The notes beneath the pieces are model-generated. The model was given only the letters and a program-made list of their open reading frames with translations. It was not told where the DNA came from and ran no database searches. From SZUA-217 sp034658975 (GTDB taxonomy: Bacteria > Actinomycetota > Acidimicrobiia > Spongiisociales > ZC4RG35), in contig JAYEGJ010000035.1 in assembly GCA_034658975.1 (NCBI GenBank), positions 1 to 14,210 on the forward strand: 14,210 nucleotides of DNA, read 5' to 3'. Positions 7,193-14,210 of this stretch are shown here, piece after piece. The position numbers and the translations under genes are program-made. Position 1 is the stretch's first letter, and each line of letters begins with the position of its first letter.

Positions 7193-7538
7193 GTCCGTCT
7201 CCGTTCAAGACCGCATCGACCGAGTTCCGAAACCCGCTCCAATCGCTTCGCGACTGCCCGAGCTCCTCGCGTCCCTGGTCGGTCATCCGGTAGTACTTGC
7301 GAGCCGGGCCTTCCGAGCTCTGTACCAGGTACCCCTCGATCATCCCCTGCTTCTGGAGCCGGGAGAGCAGCGGGTAGATCGATCCCTCGCTCGCCAGGTC
7401 GAGGCCGCGATCCCGCAGCTTCCGGACCATCTCGTAGCCATACGACGCTTCTTCGTCGATTATCGACATCAGGCAGATGTCGAGCACCCCACGGAGAAGC
7501 TGTGTCCTGCGGTCCTGTCCGGTACTCCTAGGTACCAT
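7185..7538 (-). CDS. PadR-family transcriptional regulator
   Basis: A 117-residue winged-helix repressor. Seen: QLLRGVLDICLMSIIDEEASYGYEMVRKL across residues 13-41 (helices 1-2, with the family's YGYE), the recognition segment SEGSIYPLLSRLQKQGMI (50-67), the wing GPARKYYRMTDQGREEL (77-93), and a short C-terminal helix for dimerisation. The ATG at 7538 is preferred over a longer in-frame opening because the family begins close to this point. A promoter with a perfect -35 places the transcription start within a base or two of it, implying a leaderless mRNA. GTAC-containing repeats over the start site suggest autorepression. The gene overlaps the NfeD gene by 8 nt. PadR proteins often answer to small aromatic or cationic compounds or, when paired with HAAS proteins, to envelope stress. 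The signal here is unknown. Confidence 0.9.
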   Translation of the reverse strand: MVPRSTGQDRRTQLLRGVLDICLMSIIDEEASYGYEMVRKLRDRGLDLASEGSIYPLLSRLQKQGMIEGYLVQSSEGPARKYYRMTDQGREELGQSRSDWSGFRNSVDAVLNGDGHA

Positions 7539-7555
7539 GTGATACACAGTACCAT
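7521..7555. promoter_or_regulatory. Candidate PadR operator: clustered GTAC repeats
   Basis: Three GTAC cores occur in 35 bp: GGTACT (7521), GGTACC (7531) and AGTACC (7548). The first two form the inverted repeat GGTAC-N6-GTACC (7521-7536). GTACCAT recurs directly at 7532-7538 and 7549-7555, and between them lies the palindrome TGTGATACACA (7538-7548). The cluster covers the -10 element and first codons of padR, where an autorepressor would bind. The binding assignment is inference. Confidence 0.5.
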
Positions 7556-7573
7556 ACAAGGCCGGGTTGTCAA
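7546..7573 (-). promoter_or_regulatory. padR operon promoter (leaderless)
   Basis: On the minus strand a perfect -35 TTGACA (7573-7568) is followed after 16 nt by TACTGT (7551-7546), preceded by TG as in an extended -10. The predicted start is about 7539-7538, which is the A of the padR ATG. The sequence itself shows the hexamers; the start site is inferred. Confidence 0.6.
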
Positions 7574-7596
7574 TACCGCAAGGTGCTCCCGGACCG

Positions 7597-7643
7597 TTCT
7601 GTGCGGGTTTACTACGCGTCACGCGTAACTAACCCGCACAGAA
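7597..7643. repeat. 47-nt nested palindrome between padR and clpB
   Basis: Outer arms TTCTGTGCGGGTT (7597-7609) and AACCCGCACAGAA (7631-7643) match perfectly over 13 bp. Three mismatched positions follow, then an inner palindrome TACGCGT-C-ACGCGTA (7613-7627). Both share the same centre, 7620. No T-tract follows on either strand, so it is not a normal terminator. It lies upstream of both divergent promoters and outside both predicted transcripts, which favours a protein-binding site or a cruciform over an mRNA structure. Confidence 0.7.
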
Positions 7644-7673
7644 GGGGTGGACCTGGCCTTCTGGAGTCATACC

Positions 7674-7707
7674 TGATATACTCACACTCAGATTTATGTA
7701 TAAGGGG
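7674..7707 (+). promoter_or_regulatory. clpB extended -10 promoter and ribosome binding site
   Basis: An extended -10, TG-A-TATACT (7674-7682), is close to consensus, with no good -35 at the usual distance. The predicted start is near 7689, giving a leader of about 27 nt. AAGGGG (7702-7707) sits 8 nt before the clpB ATG and decides that start. No HspR inverted repeat (CTTGAGT-N7-ACTCAAG) could be found here. Confidence 0.55.
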
Positions 7708-7715
7708 TACACCAT

Positions 7716-10256
<2,541 letters not shown>

Positions 10257-10307
10257 CGCCATTCGGTCTTAGTGTCCGGTTCAACCAAGATCAGCAGAGG
10301 AGGACTT

Positions 10308-10409
10308 GTGGTTGGTCGACGCGGGCGAGAGTGAAGACAGGATCGAAAGTCTGAGAGGCGGGAAGAGCGAGAGACCTTTGGTCGCGGTGGCAATGCCGTT
10401 CGCTTCCAG
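10308..10409 (+). other. Probable native N-terminus of the LURP-one-related gene, interrupted by TGA
   Basis: A strong SD (GGAGG, 10299-10303) lies 4 nt before GTG 10308, which opens the same frame as the gene at 10410. It reads MVGRRGRE, then TGA (10332-10334), then 25 Arg/Glu-rich codons without a stop ending in GGNAVRFQ directly before MREKM. Homologues commonly have a short charged leader followed by RFQ/RYQ-MREK. The TGA thus looks like a nonsense change within the original reading frame, or an eight-codon leader peptide. No ATG, GTG or TTG start lies between it and 10410. Confidence 0.55.
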
Positions 10410-10868
10410 ATGCGGGAGAAGATGGTTTCGATCGGGGACGACTTCTGGATCGAGAATGATCAGGGGGAACGCGCCTTCAAGGTCAACGGCAAGGCCCTCC
10501 GGGTCCGAGACACCCTGATCTTCGAGACCCCCGACGGCCAGGAATTGGCCAAGATCCAGAAACGCGTAGCGCGCATCAAGGAAACCATGAAGGTCGAGGG
10601 GCCTGACGGCTCGACCCTGGCGACGATCAAGAAGGCGATGATCACACCCCTGCGGGAGCGCCACTCGGTGAGTATCGGGGATGGCGAAGACCTGACTGTC
10701 CATGGGAACATTGTCGATCACGAGTACACGATCTCCGCCGACGGGGGAGGCAAGATCGCCGAAGTCTCCAAGAAGTGGTTCCGAGTTCGCGACACCTACG
10801 GAGTCGAGATTGAGCCCGGACAGAACGACGTGATCATTCTCGCGGTAGTCGGCATCGACATGATGTAG
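10410..10868 (+). CDS. LURP-one-related (LOR/YxjI, tubby C-terminal-like) family protein
   Basis: A 152-residue single-domain protein of the LOR family, which folds as a 12-strand beta-barrel round a central helix like the tubby C-terminal domain. Bacterial members are cytoplasmic or membrane-associated and their function is not established. Recognisable blocks are SIGDDFWIEND (7-17), FKVNGKALRVRDTLIFE (22-38), VHGNIVDHEY (97-106) and EVSKKWFRVRDTYGVEIEPGQ (117-137), then the hydrophobic strand VIILAVVGIDMM. The first ATG in the uninterrupted frame is 10410. It has no SD, while ATG 10422 has GGGAG close before it, and the better-supplied GTG at 10308 is cut off by a TGA. Translation may therefore depend on reinitiation, or be weak. 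It lies 153 bp after clpB on the same strand and ends 20 bp before the converging ATP-grasp gene. Confidence 0.85.
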   Translation: MREKMVSIGDDFWIENDQGERAFKVNGKALRVRDTLIFETPDGQELAKIQKRVARIKETMKVEGPDGSTLATIKKAMITPLRERHSVSIGDGEDLTVHGNIVDHEYTISADGGGKIAEVSKKWFRVRDTYGVEIEPGQNDVIILAVVGIDMM

Positions 10869-10888
10869 CGCGGGCTCCTAATGCTGTC

Positions 10889-12427
10889 TTAGCCGTTGAT
10901 GGCGCTGGTGGAGTCCAGTGTTGCCACCGCACCGTCGTACTGATGTCGCGCCGTTGCACGGTCCTCGGCGATCGAGACCATCCCGATCTTCCCGAAGTCG
11001 GTCACCGCGCCGAGCAGATGGAACACCAGGCCCTTCTGCGACGTGGCGTGGTAGTGAATCCCTTCATAGACCGCTGCATCGATGAGTTCGCTCGGGGTCA
11101 GATCGAGATATGGGTCCTTCACCAGATTGTCGGTGGCGTAGTAGGTCCTGACCTCACCGGTCGGAGTGTGGAAGTCGCCGGTTTCGGGGTCGTACTCGCC
11201 ATCGGTTAAATACTCGAGCATGAGGTAGGGGAGGGTTGTCCCACCCTTGCGAAGATTGATCTCGATCGCGTAGTGCTTCCAACCGTTCTCGGTGGGCACG
11301 GAGACGAAGTCGACGCCGAATCTGCCCAGCACACCTTCACCGTTTAGTGCATCCGCAACCGCGTACCCCGCCTCATGGAGATCGATCTTGTAGCTATCGA
11401 GGGCCGGGAAGGTGCAGCCGTAATAGACCTGGCCGGACGGTCCCGACAGGACCTGATCGTGGGTCGAGACCAGTTGCGCCTTACCCAGCGGGTCGATCCG
11501 CATCTGGACCGACGGGGAGGTGAGGCGCCGGTCTTCTATCAACGCTTCGACGATTCCGCCCATGGATGTCAGTTTCGACTCGTACTGCTCCCAGGTCTCA
11601 TCCTGGGCCTCGAATCGGATGGCGTCGGTGAGAAGCCTGTCTGCTGCCTTCTTGGGGGACACGCTGTCGGCAAGCCGATGAATCGGCACGACGCCGTTGC
11701 CTTCCCCGGAGAACCCGTCGTTGAGCTTGACCACCGCTCGACTCAGCTCAGGATTGCGGTGATGAAGGTCGGTCAGCGCAGTCACCAATTCCGACCTGTC
11801 CCGCAGGTCTTCGAACCCGTCCGGAAGATCGAGTCCGATCTCTCTGAACAGCGAGCGGCTCCGCGACTTGTTGCCGAGGTGAGCCAGCGCGGGGTCGCAT
11901 GCGTAGAGCGGCACGCCGAGTTGGACGGACAGGGTGCGTTCCAACTCGGTCGAGTTGAAGCAGGTCATGTGCGCCGACTCCGGATATCGGATCAGGCTCT
12001 TCAACTCGGCAAGTCGCTCGGGGTGGTCCACGATCTTCTGCGATAGGGGGCGCAGTGAGTGGTCGTTCAATGAGAGGAGATCGAGCCTGGCTTGGGCGTG
12101 CATGCTTGGGATGCCGGGAAGCAGGTGGAGGTAATAGTCGATCACTGCCGGGTCGAGATCGATGGAGGTCACATAGATCAGCTGTGTTCGCGGGAGCCTG
12201 AGGAGCATCAACAGGCACAGCATCCGCTCTTCGTAGTGAATGACGCCGGGGATCTTCGCCAGCTCTCTTTCGTCGAGGCTCATCGAGGGAACGACGACGA
12301 CGGTTCTCGGGGCCTGAGGGTCGGAGAACACGTTCCGGTAGACGTCGGGAAAGCGATCTTGGAGTACAGCGAAAGCTGCCGCTTCCTCAGGGCTCCCTGG
12401 AGTCAGGTTCGTTCCCGAATCGAGCAT
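10889..12427 (-). CDS. PGM1-type ATP-grasp peptide ligase homologue
   Basis: A 512-residue cytoplasmic ATP-grasp protein, related to PGM1, the ligase that joins an amino acid-like starter to ribosomal peptides in pheganomycin synthesis. Residues 40-180 form an N-terminal region with VVVVPSMSLDERELAKIPG (43-61). The ATP-grasp core spans about 185-400, with NKSRSRSLFREIGLDLPDGF (186-205), AVVKLNDGFSGEGNGVV (231-247) and EALIEDR (294-300). GRFGVDFVSV (368-377) follows, then the metal and nucleotide residues in IEINLRKGGTTLPYL (388-402). The C-terminal piece, LVKDPYLDLTP and KGLVFHLLGAVTDFGKIGMVSIAEDR (465-490), fits the PGM1 C-terminal domain. No precursor peptide, transporter or other biosynthetic gene is adjacent, so its product is unknown and it may have a housekeeping role. 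The RBS is weak. DUF3179 lies 82 bp upstream on the same strand. Confidence 0.82.
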   Translation of the reverse strand: MLDSGTNLTPGSPEEAAAFAVLQDRFPDVYRNVFSDPQAPRTVVVVPSMSLDERELAKIPGVIHYEERMLCLLMLLRLPRTQLIYVTSIDLDPAVIDYYLHLLPGIPSMHAQARLDLLSLNDHSLRPLSQKIVDHPERLAELKSLIRYPESAHMTCFNSTELERTLSVQLGVPLYACDPALAHLGNKSRSRSLFREIGLDLPDGFEDLRDRSELVTALTDLHHRNPELSRAVVKLNDGFSGEGNGVVPIHRLADSVSPKKAADRLLTDAIRFEAQDETWEQYESKLTSMGGIVEALIEDRRLTSPSVQMRIDPLGKAQLVSTHDQVLSGPSGQVYYGCTFPALDSYKIDLHEAGYAVADALNGEGVLGRFGVDFVSVPTENGWKHYAIEINLRKGGTTLPYLMLEYLTDGEYDPETGDFHTPTGEVRTYYATDNLVKDPYLDLTPSELIDAAVYEGIHYHATSQKGLVFHLLGAVTDFGKIGMVSIAEDRATARHQYDGAVATLDSTSAING

Positions 12428-12509
12428 TGGTGGCCTATCTTCTAAATGATTGTCGGTGTTGGCGTCGTCCGATCACAGGGTATTTGGTCACCAAGCCGCG
12501 TGCGCCAGA
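12428..12509. other. Gap between the DUF3179 and PGM1-like genes with a small palindrome
   Basis: This 82-bp space holds an 11-bp palindrome TTGGTCACCAA (12484-12494), located 57 bp before the PGM1-like start and beginning past the DUF3179 stop. No T-tract follows, so it is more likely an operator than a terminator, but nothing else supports either reading. Confidence 0.25.
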
Positions 12510-13925
12510 TCAGCCGGTTTCGGTGCTCCAGAGCAGGGTTCCGGGGTGAAACTGGCTCCAGGCGAACCAGAACGACTGATGGGTTGTCAGCTCGGACCCG
12601 TCGGGCCCGAAGATCCGGATGCCATCAGTGAGTTCTACCGTCACGCCTTCGAACTCGAAGGAGCCCGTGGCGGCCAGAGCTTCCCTCGTGGCAGCCGTCG
12701 GGAATGCGATTGGTGTGCCGTCCGGGCCGATGACTCCGACCACCGGTTCTTGTGTTGGAAGACGGGGATCCACGTCCCCGACCGGGAAGATCGGTCCCTG
12801 GGCGTCGCGGTCGCCAAGCGGATCCAGGTCGTAGACCCGACCGATTCCGCCATCCCGGGCGAGGATATGCGTGTCCGGGTGCGCCGCCTTCCAGTCGCCC
12901 CAGGTGGAGGCGACGACGGACACCTGTTCCAGCGTCACGCCTTGGACGGCGAGTGGCCCTGTCTTGGCCTCACCGGTAAAGGTGTCGATCACCGACCGGG
13001 TGGTCAGGTCGTAGGTCACCTTGTTTGATCTCGTGAGCAAGCCCGAGGTTCTGAGCACGACGCGGTCTACGCCAGGCACATCGTCAGTGAAGTACGCCTG
13101 GGCCGATCCGCACAGCGTGCAGTAGGGGATTCCCAGCTCTCGGCCGCCGAGAGTGAGATTGACCATCTCGTGGACCTCCATTTGATGCCGGGGGAGAGCC
13201 AAAGCCTGATCGTTGACGACGATGCCGAACACGACACGATCGTCGGGGTACCAGTCGCCTCCGGCGGCGTCGGTCGTGGGTGGATTGTCGAGTGCCGGGA
13301 TGCAGTTGCATGGACCGTTGGAGCCAAAAGCCCGCTCGTCGATGAGAACGCCGCCCCATGTCACCGGTCTCCAGTCCATCTTCTCGTCATCCTCGAAGAA
13401 CGGCGCCCAGCTCTCGGACAGGAAACCGAAGATCAGCTGCTTGACATCGGCGTGCCCGTCCCATGCGGGTAGATCCCAGGCGAGGAGATGGTTGAAGGTC
13501 CATACGAAATCGAGCTCCCCGGGTACGAATTCGGCTCCGGTCAATTGGGTGAAGGCAAAGACGAGTTCATCGCGGTCGGGGCCTGTCTGATAGAAGCGGA
13601 GGAGGTCTGCGATGACCCAGGCGGCGCGGGCGTCTCCCCCTTCGACGATTTGGGAGAGATGCGACGAGTCGAATTCTTCCGTGAACACGTCGTCGAGGAG
13701 GGCGTCGAGACCCTCGGCGGTGGTGGCGTTGAGCGGGCCAACGGGCACAGATGGCGCCGGTGGGTAGCTGGTGGGAGCCGCCGGCTCGGCGATGGTGGGC
13801 ACCGGGGAAACCGGGTTGGTGGTGGCGGGCGCGAGCGTCGTCGCGGGTTCTGGTGTGGTGGTGTCGACCGCCGCGGTGGTGCAGGCGGTGAGCAGCGTCA
13901 GGATGAATGCGCCCAGACGTTTCAT
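12510..13925 (-). CDS. DUF3179 domain-containing lipoprotein
   Basis: A 471-residue exported lipoprotein: signal MKRLGAFILTLLTAC with a predicted lipidated Cys15, then a Thr/Pro/Ala linker (20-62). A helical region (68-185) is followed by the DUF3179 domain (about 190-468). The DUF3179 signs are DDRVVFGIVVNDQALALPR (228-246), PYCTLCGSAQAYF (267-279) with a CxxC pair (Cys269, Cys272), LRTSGLLTRSNKVTYDLTTRSV (291-312) and the terminal FWFAWSQFHPGTLLW (452-466). An additional CNC (206-208) could bind metal or form disulfides. The family has no established activity; its conserved Cys pair suggests redox or metal chemistry outside the membrane. The helical segment before the domain makes this longer than many members. 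It is divergent from the Rdx/SelW-like gene, with 75 bp between the two starts. Confidence 0.88.
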   Translation of the reverse strand: MKRLGAFILTLLTACTTAAVDTTTPEPATTLAPATTNPVSPVPTIAEPAAPTSYPPAPSVPVGPLNATTAEGLDALLDDVFTEEFDSSHLSQIVEGGDARAAWVIADLLRFYQTGPDRDELVFAFTQLTGAEFVPGELDFVWTFNHLLAWDLPAWDGHADVKQLIFGFLSESWAPFFEDDEKMDWRPVTWGGVLIDERAFGSNGPCNCIPALDNPPTTDAAGGDWYPDDRVVFGIVVNDQALALPRHQMEVHEMVNLTLGGRELGIPYCTLCGSAQAYFTDDVPGVDRVVLRTSGLLTRSNKVTYDLTTRSVIDTFTGEAKTGPLAVQGVTLEQVSVVASTWGDWKAAHPDTHILARDGGIGRVYDLDPLGDRDAQGPIFPVGDVDPRLPTQEPVVGVIGPDGTPIAFPTAATREALAATGSFEFEGVTVELTDGIRIFGPDGSELTTHQSFWFAWSQFHPGTLLWSTETG

Positions 13926-14000
13926 GCAGGCAAGGTAACCCGGAGTCGGATTTATCTATGCCGGACCGCCTACGCTGAGGTCTCACGAAAGAGAGCCCCC
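13926..14000. other. Divergent control region of the DUF3179 and selenoprotein genes
   Basis: 75 bp separate the two divergent starts and must hold both promoters. GAGAG (13991-13995), within the purine run AAAGAGAG, sits 5 nt before the TTG at 14001 and is a fair ribosome binding site. No convincing -35/-10 pair or operator was seen. Confidence 0.35.
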
Positions 14001-14210
14001 TTGCACGTAATCGATATCGCCTACTGCGTCCCTTGAAACTATTTGGACCGCGCCGTGAGCGCGGCAACAGACATTCTTGGTGACTACCAACACATCGTTG
14101 AGTCACTCACCTTCACCACTGGTTCGAAGGGGATATTCGACGTCACCGTCGACGGCGAGATGATCTATTCGAAGGCGGAGACCGGCCGGCACGCCGACCC
14201 CGGCGAGGTG
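14001..14210 (+). CDS. Rdx-family SelW-like selenoprotein, CxxU thioredoxin fold (partial, runs off window)
   Basis: From TTG 14001 the frame reads HVIDIAYCVP, then TGA (14034-14036), then NYLDRAVSAATDILGDY and on without a stop to the window edge, 70 codons in all. The downstream part carries the Rdx/SelT-W-H family pattern: strand, CxxC, helix, then SLTFTTGSKGIFDVTVDGE, MIYSKAETGRHADPGEV. The TGA falls exactly where ordinary members have the second Cys of the redox motif (YCVPC), so it most probably encodes selenocysteine, giving C9-V-P-U12. Members of this family are small thioredoxin-like proteins thought to act in thiol redox control. At 70 codons only a few to about 20 residues should be missing. 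The start is the only possible one in frame and has AAAGAGAG before it. A hairpin behind the TGA could be the SECIS. The selenocysteine machinery (selA/B/C/D) is not in the window. Confidence 0.85.
14043..14067 (+). promoter_or_regulatory. Candidate bacterial SECIS hairpin
   Basis: CCGCGC (14048-14053) pairs fully with GCGCGG (14059-14064) around the loop CGUGA (14054-14058). Three further pairs, TTG (14043-14045) with CAA (14065-14067), extend the stem past a two-base bulge (G14046, A14047). The loop begins 17 nt after the TGA and has G as its second base. This agrees with the known spacing and loop-G preference of bacterial SelB-binding elements, which lie inside the coding region just after the UGA. 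Confidence 0.65.

Noticed and set aside
7664..7690. HspR (HAIR) operator before clpB, suggested by GAGT ... ACTC
   Set aside because: The half-sites are 12 bp apart instead of 7 and lack the CTT/AAG flanks, so it does not fit the known element.
10332..10370. The TGA in the LURP-one-related leader as a second selenocysteine codon
   Set aside because: It lies in an Arg/Glu-rich, poorly conserved stretch with no Cys partner, and only a weak AGAC/GTCT pairing with a ten-base loop follows. A nonsense change or leader peptide is simpler.
13488..14036. A plus-strand frame ending at the TGA of 14034, overlapping the DUF3179 gene
   Set aside because: Its upstream part is the antisense of the DUF3179 lipoprotein and is Gly/Arg-rich. 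Only the last eleven codons are real, as the start of the Rdx gene.

Overview
The window looks like high-GC actinobacterial chromosome, plausibly class Acidimicrobiia or a related uncultured lineage. This is an inference from three things: Asp/Glu/Arg-rich codon use, several genes without a Shine-Dalgarno sequence, and exported proteins that carry a long Thr/Pro linker straight after the signal peptide or lipobox. No phage, insertion sequence, CRISPR array, tRNA or rRNA was seen. TGA is a normal stop here (it ends the HAD, beta-propeller, ClpB, PadR and rhodanese genes), which makes two in-frame TGA codons elsewhere worth attention.

Left region (1-4932, plus strand): a polar amino acid-type ABC transporter ATPase (186-968), a phosphonatase-like HAD hydrolase (987-1637), then three exported proteins with Thr-rich linkers: a CapA-type metallophosphoesterase-fold protein (1698-2792), a PQQ-like beta-propeller (2803-4362) and a small lipoprotein (4393-4932). 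Short gaps suggest one or two transcripts.

Middle-left region (4983-7538, minus strand): a single-domain rhodanese (4983-5369), a bidirectional terminator (5415-5440), and a three-gene operon reading leftward from 7538: PadR regulator, a membrane protein joining a HAAS-like N-terminus to an NfeD domain, and an SPFH/paraslipin protein. The padR promoter appears to give a leaderless mRNA and is overlapped by GTAC-containing repeats that look like an autoregulatory operator.

Middle-right region (7539-10868, plus strand): a divergent control region with a 47-nt nested palindrome (7597-7643), the disaggregase ClpB (7716-10256), and a LURP-one-related protein (10410-10868) whose probable native N-terminus is cut by an in-frame TGA at 10332-10334.

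Right region: two minus-strand genes, a PGM1-type ATP-grasp peptide ligase homologue (10889-12427) and a DUF3179 lipoprotein (12510-13925). Divergent from these, at 14001 and running off the window, is the most notable item: an Rdx/SelW-like thioredoxin-fold gene with a CVPU motif. Its codon 12 is TGA where the family has the second redox Cys, and a GC-rich hairpin sits at the distance expected of a bacterial SECIS. A standard gene caller would miss it or truncate it.
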